From positions 1-33,006 of the forward strand of contig CAILCX010000070.1 of assembly GCA_903832775.1 (NCBI GenBank): 33,006 nucleotides of DNA, given 5' to 3'. The translations under genes were made by a program, and so were the position numbers. Below, one piece after another: positions 25,766 to 33,006 of this stretch; positions within the stretch are counted from its first letter, which is position 1; each line of letters opens with the position of its first letter. The notes under the pieces are model-generated. The model saw only the letters and a program-made list of their open reading frames with translations. It ran no database searches and was not told the origin of the DNA. Source of the DNA: an uncultured Methylobacter sp. Lineage in GTDB: Bacteria > Pseudomonadota > Gammaproteobacteria > Methylococcales > Methylomonadaceae.

Positions 25766-27943
25766 ATGGACGTAACTTCAATAATTGACCCTTTAAACGA
25801 TGCCCAGCGCGCAGCAGTTACTGCACCCTCTCAGGCCATGCTGGTTTTGGCCGGTGCCGGTAGCGGTAAAACCCGTGTTTTAGTGCATCGTATTGCCTGG
25901 CAGATTCAGGTTTTGGGTGTTTCGGCGCAAAGTATTCTGGCGGTAACTTTTACTAATAAAGCTGCCAGGGAAATGCGTGGCAGAATTGAGGTTTTACTCA
26001 ATATGTCTGCGCAATCCATGTGGATAGGTACTTTTCACGGTGTGGCGCATCGCTTGTTAAGGCGTCATGCCGTGCAGGCAAAATTACCTGAAACCTTTCA
26101 GGTGATGGATTCCGGTGATCAGTTACGGGTTATTAAACGGCTGTTAAGCACCCTGAATCTCGACGCTGACAAGTGGCCACCGCGTCAGGTGCAATGGTAT
26201 ATCAACGCACAAAAAGATGAAGGTATTCGGGCTCGGCATACCATGGAAAGCTTTGATCCCTATCAACGGCAAATGTTGATTATCTATAAAGCCTACGAAG
26301 AACTTTGTGATCGTTCCGGACTGGTTGATTTTGCAGAATTGCTGTTAAGAGCACATGAATTATTACGGGATAACGAAGACGTTTTGGCGTTTTATCAGCA
26401 ACGTTTCAGGCAGGTTCATGTTGATGAGTTTCAGGATACCAACACCATACAATATGCCTGGTTGCGTTTACTGACCGAGGGCAAAGACAATATTTTTGTC
26501 GTAGGTGATGACGATCAATCCATTTACGGCTGGCGCGGTGCAAAAATTGAAAACATCTATAGTTTTCAAAAACATTATCCTAATCATCAGGTTATAAAGC
26601 TGGAGCAGAATTATCGTTCGACAGGGCATATTCTTAAGGCGGCTAACCAGGTGATTAGTGTTAATGACGGTCGCATGGGCAAAGAGCTGTGGACGGATGC
26701 TGGTGACGGTGATTTGATTTCCTTGTATGCAGCTTTTAATGAACAGGACGAAGCTCATTTTGTGGTCGAGCGCATTAGAGCTTGGGTGAACGAGGGCGGC
26801 AAGCGAACAGATGTGGCCATTCTCTATCGCTCGAACGCCCAATCCCGTCAGTTTGAAGAAAGATTGATGACCACCAGCACTCCCTACCGTGTTTATGGTG
26901 GCTTACGTTTTTTTGAACGTATGGAAATTAAAAATGCGCTGGCTTATTTAAGGTTAATGTCCAATCGCAATGACGACGCTTCGTTTGAGCGGGTGATTAA
27001 TACGCCGACGCGTGGCATAGGCGCCAAAACCCTTGATGATATTCGCAGCATAGCCCGTGATCAAAGTCTGTCATTATGGGCTTCTGCAATTGTGCTGATA
27101 AATCAGCGCACGCTGTCAGCCAGAGCCACCAATGCCTTGATCGGTTTTTTGGAATTGATCAAGCAATTTGATGGACTTGCTACGGACCTTGAGCTTTACG
27201 AAAAGGTCAAATTGGTGGTCGAAAGAAGTGGCCTGATCGAGTTATATCAAAAAGATAAAGCCGATAAAGGTGAAGAGAAAGTAGAAAATCTGGAAGAGCT
27301 GGTTAACGCTGCGCGACTTTTTGATGCCGCCGTTATTGGTGATCAGGAAGATACAGAAAATCTGGGTGAGCTGGATATGTTTTTAGCCAATGCGGCTCTA
27401 GAATCCGGAGACATGCAAGGTGACGAATTTGATGATTGTGTGCAACTGATGACATTGCATTCAGCCAAAGGACTTGAATTTAAACAGGTATTTCTGGTTG
27501 GTCTGGAAGAGGGTCTGTTTCCGTCCCAACAGTCGGTCGATGACGTTGGAAGACTGGAAGAGGAACGCAGGCTTTGCTATGTCGGAATTACCCGCGCCAT
27601 GCAACAATTGTATCTGACCTATGCCGAGTCCAGACGGTTATACGGAAGGGAAACCAACCCCAGACCTTCACGATTTTTACGTGAAATTCCGGCTGAACAT
27701 CTGCAGGAAGTCAGGGTTCGAGCAACAGTGACGCGACCGGTAACTTCAGTTAAAGTTAAATCACAGTCTTTGCAAGCGACAGGAAAATACAAGCTGGGGC
27801 AACGGGTTAGCCATGCTAAATTCGGTGAAGGTATAGTAATGCAAATGGAAGGTGAGGGCGCCCAGGAAAGAGTGCAGATAAATTTTAAACAGACCGGCAG
27901 CAAATGGTTGATGCTGGCTTATGCGCAATTGGATGAGTTATAA
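25766..27943 (+). CDS. uvrD: DNA helicase II (UvrD/Rep family)
   Basis: A superfamily 1A 3'-5' DNA helicase of nucleotide excision and mismatch repair. The 725-residue length matches UvrD. Motifs in order: Q motif LNDAQRAAV, Walker A AGAGSGKT (29-36), TFTNKAAREM, DEFQDTN, GDDDQSIYGWRGA, LEQNYRST, TLHSAKGLEF, and YVGITRAM. The C-terminal Tudor-like RNA-polymerase-binding segment (GQRVSHAKFGEGIV to the end) is present, which favours UvrD over Rep. It is convergent with the HD-GYP gene, with only 33 bases between. Confidence 0.96.
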   Translation: MDVTSIIDPLNDAQRAAVTAPSQAMLVLAGAGSGKTRVLVHRIAWQIQVLGVSAQSILAVTFTNKAAREMRGRIEVLLNMSAQSMWIGTFHGVAHRLLRRHAVQAKLPETFQVMDSGDQLRVIKRLLSTLNLDADKWPPRQVQWYINAQKDEGIRARHTMESFDPYQRQMLIIYKAYEELCDRSGLVDFAELLLRAHELLRDNEDVLAFYQQRFRQVHVDEFQDTNTIQYAWLRLLTEGKDNIFVVGDDDQSIYGWRGAKIENIYSFQKHYPNHQVIKLEQNYRSTGHILKAANQVISVNDGRMGKELWTDAGDGDLISLYAAFNEQDEAHFVVERIRAWVNEGGKRTDVAILYRSNAQSRQFEERLMTTSTPYRVYGGLRFFERMEIKNALAYLRLMSNRNDDASFERVINTPTRGIGAKTLDDIRSIARDQSLSLWASAIVLINQRTLSARATNALIGFLELIKQFDGLATDLELYEKVKLVVERSGLIELYQKDKADKGEEKVENLEELVNAARLFDAAVIGDQEDTENLGELDMFLANAALESGDMQGDEFDDCVQLMTLHSAKGLEFKQVFLVGLEEGLFPSQQSVDDVGRLEEERRLCYVGITRAMQQLYLTYAESRRLYGRETNPRPSRFLREIPAEHLQEVRVRATVTRPVTSVKVKSQSLQATGKYKLGQRVSHAKFGEGIVMQMEGEGAQERVQINFKQTGSKWLMLAYAQLDEL

Positions 27944-27976
27944 GTACATGGGCTAATTACGAGTTAAGGAGTTTAT

Positions 27977-29110
27977 TTAGCTGCAATCGTCCTGGTAATA
28001 TTTGCCGATAGTACTTATTTCTTCAGCATTATTTACTATGGCATTGACGCAGTCAGTATCGAGTTTACCTGCATGAGCCATATTTTTTAGTTCTTCAAAA
28101 GCGTCTGGAATAGACCAGGCCTTTTTGTAGGGACGCATGCTGGTGAGGGCGTCATAAATATCCGCAACAGTTACGATCCGCGCTTCAAGGGGTATTGCCT
28201 CGCCTTTTAAACCATTGGGGTAACCAGAGCCATCAAGGAATTCATGATGACAGCCTACGATGTTAGTCATGACTTTGGTATCAGGCAGATGTTGAACAGC
28301 GAAGTCCCCCAGTATCTTAATTACGATATCCTGACCTTTTGTGACGTGGGATTCCATTATCAGACGTTCATTAGCGTCTAGTTTGCCTTGTTTCAGAAGT
28401 ATGCTGTCAGGTATGCCAATCTTTCCTATGTCATGTAAAGGAGCAAAAAGGAATATGTGCTCAATGAACTCGTCACTCAGTTTGTAGATTGGGGCGAGAG
28501 ATTTAGCAATGATTCTTGAGTATCGAGCCATGCGTTCCAGGTGACTGCCAGTCTCAAAATCCCGTAAGTTTGCAAAATCGCGCGCTAACTTTGCCGAGGC
28601 GACAATCGAGCGAACGGCAGCGAGCTCAGTAGAAATAGACATATTGATGAGGCTGGCATAAAGACCGAGATCACGTTGAACCACTGGCGTAAATGCGGCT
28701 TGCTCTAAGGAGTCAAAAAAGATGAATCCAATAAATGCGCTGTTATCGTAGATCGGTAAGGTAAAAGATGAACGGTAGCCTTGCTGCAAAAGCCAGGCTG
28801 AATGTAACGAATTTGATTTGATAACATCTTGAATTTCGTTAATTACTCGAGGTTCGCCGCTCTTGGCGATTTTGAGCAATGAAGGGCTGTCGGAAAGCTT
28901 GAAATCATAGGCTGTAATTGCATGGCCTTGATGGGTGCTATTTAGAAATGTTTTAAGTTGGTCCTGTTCTGCATCGTAAATTGCACAAGCAATGCGATGT
29001 ACGGTTGGGAGTGTAGTCAAAATCCTTTCATGAAGATAGCCGATCCTCTCGTTTAGTGAGCCTGGAGTTTCAAAAAGATGTGGAACAAAATTTTGTTGGT
29101 AAGTCGGCAT
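27977..29110 (-). CDS. GAF-HD-GYP domain protein, predicted cyclic-di-GMP phosphodiesterase
   Basis: The 377-residue protein has an N-terminal GAF-like sensor domain (about 20-165) and a C-terminal HD-GYP domain. The catalytic features are intact: His190 in GSHLERMARYS, His226-Asp227 in LHDIGKIGIPD, HHEFLDGSGYPNG with the GYP at 296-298, and VADIYDALTS. HD-GYP enzymes hydrolyse cyclic-di-GMP, affecting motility, biofilm or second-messenger balance. No membrane segment or receiver domain is present, so a small cytoplasmic ligand or redox cue may be sensed; that is inference. About 237 bases upstream (29111-29346) hold no gene or clear signal. Confidence 0.93.
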   Translation of the reverse strand: MPTYQQNFVPHLFETPGSLNERIGYLHERILTTLPTVHRIACAIYDAEQDQLKTFLNSTHQGHAITAYDFKLSDSPSLLKIAKSGEPRVINEIQDVIKSNSLHSAWLLQQGYRSSFTLPIYDNSAFIGFIFFDSLEQAAFTPVVQRDLGLYASLINMSISTELAAVRSIVASAKLARDFANLRDFETGSHLERMARYSRIIAKSLAPIYKLSDEFIEHIFLFAPLHDIGKIGIPDSILLKQGKLDANERLIMESHVTKGQDIVIKILGDFAVQHLPDTKVMTNIVGCHHEFLDGSGYPNGLKGEAIPLEARIVTVADIYDALTSMRPYKKAWSIPDAFEELKNMAHAGKLDTDCVNAIVNNAEEISTIGKYYQDDCS

Positions 29111-29346
29111 TATCGTTGACCTGGATATAAAATGTTACTTACTGGATTGGAATAGATAAACTAACTATTGCTTGAAATGGGTTATTTTAGCGTGTATTTA
29201 GAAGCCGGATATGTGGCGTCGCTGCTGTTTTTTATGATAGGTTGGTATTAAAAATGTGTTCTATCTATTTGCAAGTTTTTTGGTAATTTATATTTTCACC
29301 ATCAAGTATCAATCCATCGGGCAATATTTACAAGATTATTTGGTAT

Positions 29347-30660
29347 TCAACCTGCAAGTCGTTTCTGCCAGTCAGTAATTTTTATTTTTAATTCATCAAT
29401 ATTAACTGTCGTCAGGTGTCGCTGTTTTAGTAGGCGCTTCCCGGCCACCCAGACATCGGTAACTTGCGAACGGTTCGCGGCGTAAACAATTTGCGAAACA
29501 GGACAATATAAGGGCTGCGTTTCAAGCTGTGATAAATCAATGGCGATCACATCGGCTGCCTTGCCGATGCTTAACGAGCCTGTTTCCTGCTCAAGTCCCA
29601 AGGCCTTTGCACCATTGATCGTCGCCATACGCAATGCGGTCATGGCCGGAATGGCGCTGGCATCACCGGCAACGGCTTTGCCAAGTAATGCGGCAGTGCG
29701 CATTTCGCCGAACATATCCAGATCATTGTTGCTGGCTGCACCATCGGTGCCTAAAGCCACATTTATACCCGCGGCGAGACATTTGGCTACCGGACAAAAA
29801 CCGCTGGCCAGTTTTAAATTGGATTCTGGACAATGGACGATATGCGCACCGGATTGGGCAAATTGAGCGATTTCATCATCGGTTAATTGGGTCATGTGTA
29901 CCGCGATGAAGGAAGGATCAAGCAACCCAAGTTCATAAAGTCTTTGCAAGGGCCTCATTCCGGTTTTTTCCTGTTCTTGCTCGATTTCATGTCGTGTTTC
30001 GTGAACATGCATGTGAATAGGCAGTTCTAGTTCGTCGATCAAAGTTTTGATTTTTTGCAGCGGTTCATCTGATACGGTATAGGGAGCATGCGGTGCGAAA
30101 GGCGTGGAGATTAATGGATGATGTCGGAGTTGATCATGTAAAGCCAGACCCTTTTCAATATAAGCGTCGCTGTTTTCGGCCCAGACGGTCGGAAAATCGA
30201 TGACGATCAGCCCGACACTGGCGCGAATGCCATGCTGTATGGCTTGGGCTGCGGTGATTTCAGGAAAAAAATACATGTCATTGAAGCAGGTGGTTCCGCC
30301 CAGAATCATCTCCGCAATGGCTAAATCGGTACCGTCTTTTACAAATGCCTCACTCATCCATTTTTGTTCCAACGGCCAGATATGGTTTTGCAGCCAGTCC
30401 ATTAATGGTAAATCATCGGCAACGCCGCGCATTAGGGTCATTGCGGCATGGGTATGACTGTTGATTAAACCGGGCAGTAAGGCATGATGTTCAAGGTTTT
30501 CTGTGGTGTTGCCTTGATATTGTTGTTTAGCAAGTGCGGTGGGTAGCAGATTGATAACCCTGCCGCCGTCGATAACCAGCGTGTGGTGTTCGAGGGTTAC
30601 GGATTCCGGTTCAACGGGTATAATCCAGCGAGCGTGGATAAGTGTATCGACAACTGTCAT
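29347..30660 (-). CDS. mtaD: 5-methylthioadenosine/S-adenosylhomocysteine deaminase (TRZ/ATZ family)
   Basis: A metal-dependent amidohydrolase of 437 residues that deaminates 5'-methylthioadenosine and/or S-adenosylhomocysteine. Metal ligands: His69-x-His71 in GLINSHTHAAMTLMRG, the HVHE histidine, the histidine in FIAVHMTQ or HCPESN, and the aspartate of LGTDGAASNNDLDMF. It is divergent from mtnA with 47 bases between the start codons. In Pseudomonas aeruginosa the equivalent gene PA3170 encodes methylthioadenosine deaminase and lies beside mtnA, which supports MTA as the substrate here. Other TRZ/ATZ enzymes (guanine or chlorohydrolases) are less likely. Confidence 0.9.
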   Translation of the reverse strand: MTVVDTLIHARWIIPVEPESVTLEHHTLVIDGGRVINLLPTALAKQQYQGNTTENLEHHALLPGLINSHTHAAMTLMRGVADDLPLMDWLQNHIWPLEQKWMSEAFVKDGTDLAIAEMILGGTTCFNDMYFFPEITAAQAIQHGIRASVGLIVIDFPTVWAENSDAYIEKGLALHDQLRHHPLISTPFAPHAPYTVSDEPLQKIKTLIDELELPIHMHVHETRHEIEQEQEKTGMRPLQRLYELGLLDPSFIAVHMTQLTDDEIAQFAQSGAHIVHCPESNLKLASGFCPVAKCLAAGINVALGTDGAASNNDLDMFGEMRTAALLGKAVAGDASAIPAMTALRMATINGAKALGLEQETGSLSIGKAADVIAIDLSQLETQPLYCPVSQIVYAANRSQVTDVWVAGKRLLKQRHLTTVNIDELKIKITDWQKRLAG

Positions 30661-30707
30661 AGAATAGTCCTGTATTGGGTTGCCAAATTATAACTTTTTA
30701 TAAAACA

Positions 30708-31748
30708 ATGACTATGCAAAATAACGAAACTGTACAAGCCTTGCAATGGACCGGTAATACTTTAAGAGTGTTGGATCAGCGTCAATTGCCTGAACTGATT
30801 GCTTACGATGAATATACCGATGCGCTTGGCGTAACCGAAGCTATTGTTAGTATGCGAGTTCGTGGCGCCCCGGCGATTGGTATCGCTGCAGCTTATGGCG
30901 TGGCACTCTCGGTACGTAAACATTATGCCCAATCTAATCATTGGCGGCAAAAAGTGGAGGCCGATATTGCCATGCTGGCAAAATCCAGACCCACGGCGGT
31001 CAATTTGTTTTGGGCTTTGGATCAGATGAAAGCGATGCTGGCCATGCAGTTAAATAATCCGCCAGTGGCTATCTTGGCGTTCGCAGAAAAAATTCATGCC
31101 GATGATGTTGCCGCCAATCAAAAAATGGGCGAGCTGGGTGCAGATGTTTTGGCAGGTGCAAAAGGCGTAATGACGCACTGTAACGCTGGCGCGTTGGCCA
31201 CCGGTGGTTATGGTACGGCGTTGGGCGTGATTCGTAGTGCTTACAAAAGACAGGCTATCAATGTTTATGCCGGTGAAACCCGCCCTTGGCTGCAAGGTGC
31301 CAGATTGACTGTTTGGGAATTGGCGCAAGATGGTATTGCTTCGACTTTAATTGCCGATTCGGCGGCGGCATGGCTGATGAAATCTGGCGCGATTGACTGG
31401 ATTGTGGTGGGTGCGGATCGCATTGCGACCAATGGCGATGCAGCAAACAAGATCGGCACTTATTCTTTGGCGGTGTTAGCCAGACAGCATGGTGTTAAGT
31501 TAATGGTGGTTGCGCCTACTTCGACCATAGACTGGAAAATTATCAATGGCGACCAAATCGAGATTGAACAGCGCAATCCCAATGAACTATTGCCGGATTG
31601 CTATAACAGTGAGGATTCTCTGGTTACTGCCTGGAATCCGGTTTTTGACGTGACTCCGGCGGAACTGATCTCAGCAATTGTGACTGAGCGTGGCGTAATA
31701 CTTAATCCCGTCGAGCAAGGCGTAAGGAGATTGAAAAATGCAATTTAA
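30708..31748 (+). CDS. mtnA: S-methyl-5-thioribose-1-phosphate isomerase
   Basis: MtnA converts 5-methylthioribose-1-phosphate to the ribulose form in methionine salvage. The 346-residue protein contains MRVRGAPAIGIAAAYG, the catalytic cysteine in THCNAGALATGGYGTALGV, the signature ETRPWLQGARLT, and GADRIATNGDAANKIGTY with the catalytic aspartate. ATG 30708 is chosen (30714 possible); the frame is open to a TTG at 30675 without support. Its last codons overlap the cysZ start. Confidence 0.96.
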   Translation: MTMQNNETVQALQWTGNTLRVLDQRQLPELIAYDEYTDALGVTEAIVSMRVRGAPAIGIAAAYGVALSVRKHYAQSNHWRQKVEADIAMLAKSRPTAVNLFWALDQMKAMLAMQLNNPPVAILAFAEKIHADDVAANQKMGELGADVLAGAKGVMTHCNAGALATGGYGTALGVIRSAYKRQAINVYAGETRPWLQGARLTVWELAQDGIASTLIADSAAAWLMKSGAIDWIVVGADRIATNGDAANKIGTYSLAVLARQHGVKLMVVAPTSTIDWKIINGDQIEIEQRNPNELLPDCYNSEDSLVTAWNPVFDVTPAELISAIVTERGVILNPVEQGVRRLKNAI

Positions 31749-32457
31749 TAAAAAAGGCAATAATCCGGTTTTAGCCATCGGTTTTTTATTTAAAGGATTG
31801 AAGTTATTGACGAGTCCAGAATTACGCAAATTTATCATTATTCCTATGTTAATCAATGTGGTGCTTTATAGCGCGGCATTAATCTTAGGCTATTTTTATA
31901 TTTCGGATTTGATTAATCAATTCATTCCAAGCTGGTTGCAATGGTTAAGCTGGATTTTGTGGCCGCTATTTTTTGTCAGTTTTTTTATCACCGGTTTTTT
32001 CACCTTTTCAGTAGTAGCAAATTTGCTGGCCGCACCTTTTTACGGTAAGTTATCGGCAAAAACGCTGGCTATGGTTGACGGAAAGTCAGTGGAGACTATA
32101 GAACAGCCTTTGGCTAAAGTTTTGGTTGCTGAGTCAAAACGTATCGGCTATTTGGTGACGCGAGCTTTGCCGCTGTTGATTCTGTCGATAATTCCGGGGC
32201 TTAATGTTATTGCACCTTTTTTATGGGCTGTATTTGGAGCTTGGGGCATGGCCTTGGAATATTTGGCCTATCCATTTGAAAATGAAGGTGTTTTATTTTC
32301 CGAACAAAAAATCCTGGTTAAAAGTGTTAGATTCGGCGCCTTAAGTTTTGGTGGCCTGGCGGTGTTGGGTTTGACCATTCCGGTGCTGAATATCATCGTC
32401 GCTCCTGCTGCGGTAATTGGGGCTACTCTTTACTTTAATGAGATTAAGCAGGATTGA
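31738..32457 (+). CDS. cysZ: Sulfate transport protein CysZ
   Basis: CysZ is an inner-membrane sulfate permease feeding cysteine synthesis. The 239-residue protein has the EI24/CysZ family layout: an N-terminal amphipathic start (GFLFKGLKLLTSPELRKF), paired helices including VVANLLAAPFYGKLS, and a central SIIPGLNVIAPFLW. The ATG lies inside the end of mtnA (11-base overlap) behind a strong AAGGAG site, so the two are one operon linking salvage and sulfur uptake. It lacks cysK beside it. Confidence 0.92.
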   Translation: MQFNKKGNNPVLAIGFLFKGLKLLTSPELRKFIIIPMLINVVLYSAALILGYFYISDLINQFIPSWLQWLSWILWPLFFVSFFITGFFTFSVVANLLAAPFYGKLSAKTLAMVDGKSVETIEQPLAKVLVAESKRIGYLVTRALPLLILSIIPGLNVIAPFLWAVFGAWGMALEYLAYPFENEGVLFSEQKILVKSVRFGALSFGGLAVLGLTIPVLNIIVAPAAVIGATLYFNEIKQD

Positions 32458-32471
32458 GATTTCAATATTTA

Positions 32472-32500
32472 CTTGTTCCCACGCGGCGCGTGGGAACGAG
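32472..32500. repeat. REP-like palindrome between cysZ and tusD
   Basis: A 10-base perfect stem GTTCCCACGC (32475-32484), loop GGC, GCGTGGGAAC (32488-32497), extended by three more pairs (one G-U) to 32472-32500. The GTTCCCACGC core matches intergenic palindromes known as common in many proteobacterial genomes. It may terminate cysZ or be a mobile REP-type element. Confidence 0.75.
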
Positions 32501-32517
32501 GTTAACCTTAAAAACAA

Positions 32518-32907
32518 ATGAAATTTGCAATACAAATCAACTCCAGTCCCTACCAATCCAATGCTGGATATACCGCTTATCAATTTATCAATGCCTTGTT
32601 GGCGCAAGGTCATGAAGTGTTTAGGGTGTTCTTTTATCATGACGGCATTTACCATGCTTTTAAATACGGCACGCCACCGGATGATGAGCTTCAGTTCACC
32701 GCTCAATGGAGTGAGCTGGCAAGAGGACATCAGATTGATTTAGTGGTGTGCATATCTGCAGCGCAAAGACGTGGCTTGTTATGTAGTGACGAGGCTAAAC
32801 GGCAAGGCAAACAGGATAATGATGTGGCCGAAGGTTTTCGCATTTCCGGCTTGGGGCAATTGGTCGAAGCGACACTGGAAGCCGATCGCTTTATCGTCTT
32901 TGGGTGA
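32518..32907 (+). CDS. tusD: Sulfurtransferase complex subunit TusD
   Basis: TusD belongs to the DsrE/TusBCD relay that passes persulfide sulfur from TusA toward MnmA for 2-thiouridine in tRNA. The 129-residue protein has the family start MKFAIQINSSPY, HEVFRVFFYHDGIYHA, the active cysteine in LVVCISAAQRRG, and a C-terminal GLGQLVEATLEADRFIVFG. It is followed four bases later by tusC. In sulfur oxidisers the homologous DsrE acts with DsrAB; no such genes are here. Confidence 0.95.
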   Translation: MKFAIQINSSPYQSNAGYTAYQFINALLAQGHEVFRVFFYHDGIYHAFKYGTPPDDELQFTAQWSELARGHQIDLVVCISAAQRRGLLCSDEAKRQGKQDNDVAEGFRISGLGQLVEATLEADRFIVFG

Positions 32908-32911
32908 AACT

Positions 32912-33006
32912 ATGAAACGTTATTTATTTGTACTGCGTAAACCGCCTCATAGCGGCGCTCAAGTTCAGGAAATGCTGGATATAATTTTGACGACCGCTGC
33001 TTTTGA
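32912..33006 (+). CDS. tusC: TusC / DsrF-like sulfur relay subunit (N-terminal part)
   Basis: The first 31 codons of a gene running off the right end. The start MKRYLFVLRKPPHSG and the ...LDIILTTAAF that follows match the TusC/DsrF family N-terminus. Position directly after tusD supports tusBCD order. No base is missing or frameshifted in what is visible. Confidence 0.88.
   Translation, partial: MKRYLFVLRKPPHSGAQVQEMLDIILTTAAF

Noticed and set aside
26468-26842. A 124-codon frame on the minus strand
   Set aside because: It is antisense to the uvrD helicase core, whose conserved motifs explain the open frame.
32341-32730. A 129-codon minus-strand frame across the cysZ-tusD junction
   Set aside because: It covers the ends of two clear genes and the REP-like palindrome and has no family features.

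Overview
The window looks like a chromosomal segment of a gammaproteobacterium, possibly a Methylococcales-type methanotroph. The class assignment rests on the gene order aroQ-accB-accC-prmA ... dusB-fis-purH-purD with cutA-dsbD-tlpA upstream, an arrangement known from gammaproteobacteria. It also rests on the Fis protein, CysZ, a TusD/TusC pair and a complete oadGAB set. The methanotroph guess is inference from overall protein style, because no methane oxidation gene lies in the window. There are no rRNA or tRNA genes, insertion sequences, phage genes or CRISPR arrays. Almost every gene is intact and the density is high.

Layout. (1) 1-2464: end of hypD, then hypF, for maturation of a [NiFe] hydrogenase whose structural genes must lie outside. 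(2) 2466-4940: a fatty-acid-hydroxylase/sterol-desaturase-like membrane enzyme, a DUF502 membrane protein, a tiny lipoprotein and an NlpE-like periplasmic protein, separated by a classical terminator. (3) 5198-8565, minus strand: oadG-oadA-oadB, a Na+-pumping oxaloacetate decarboxylase, with a striking palindromic tandem repeat between oadA and oadB. (4) 8772-11363, plus strand: msrB overlapping an M18 aminopeptidase gene, then a 40-codon ORF overlapping an AlkB-type dioxygenase gene. (5) 11388-24780, minus strand: a long run reading cutA-dsbD-tlpA-aroQ-accB-accC-(DUF4160 remnant, DUF2442)-prmA-rlmI-(two cysteine-rich unknowns)-dusB-fis-purH-purD. It combines disulfide reduction, fatty acid initiation, ribosome and tRNA modification, nucleoid control and purine synthesis. 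(6) 24882-27943: fxsA, a DUF2892 membrane protein and a UvrD/Rep-family helicase. (7) 27977-29110: a GAF-HD-GYP signalling protein. (8) 29347-33006: divergent MTA/SAH deaminase and mtnA (methylthioadenosine salvage), cysZ overlapping mtnA, then tusD and the start of tusC.

Most of the window is housekeeping. The parts that conventional annotation would under-describe are: two adjacent cysteine-rich small genes of unknown role inserted between rlmI and dusB; a decayed DUF4160 partner just upstream of DUF2442; a family of intergenic hairpins built from short purine-rich words (an exact 14-mer is shared between two of them); a DsbD with two tandem N-terminal domains; and a short ORF translationally overlapping alkB. 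No intergenic stretch exceeds 300 bases. The longest is the 280 bases before alkB, described under its small ORF.
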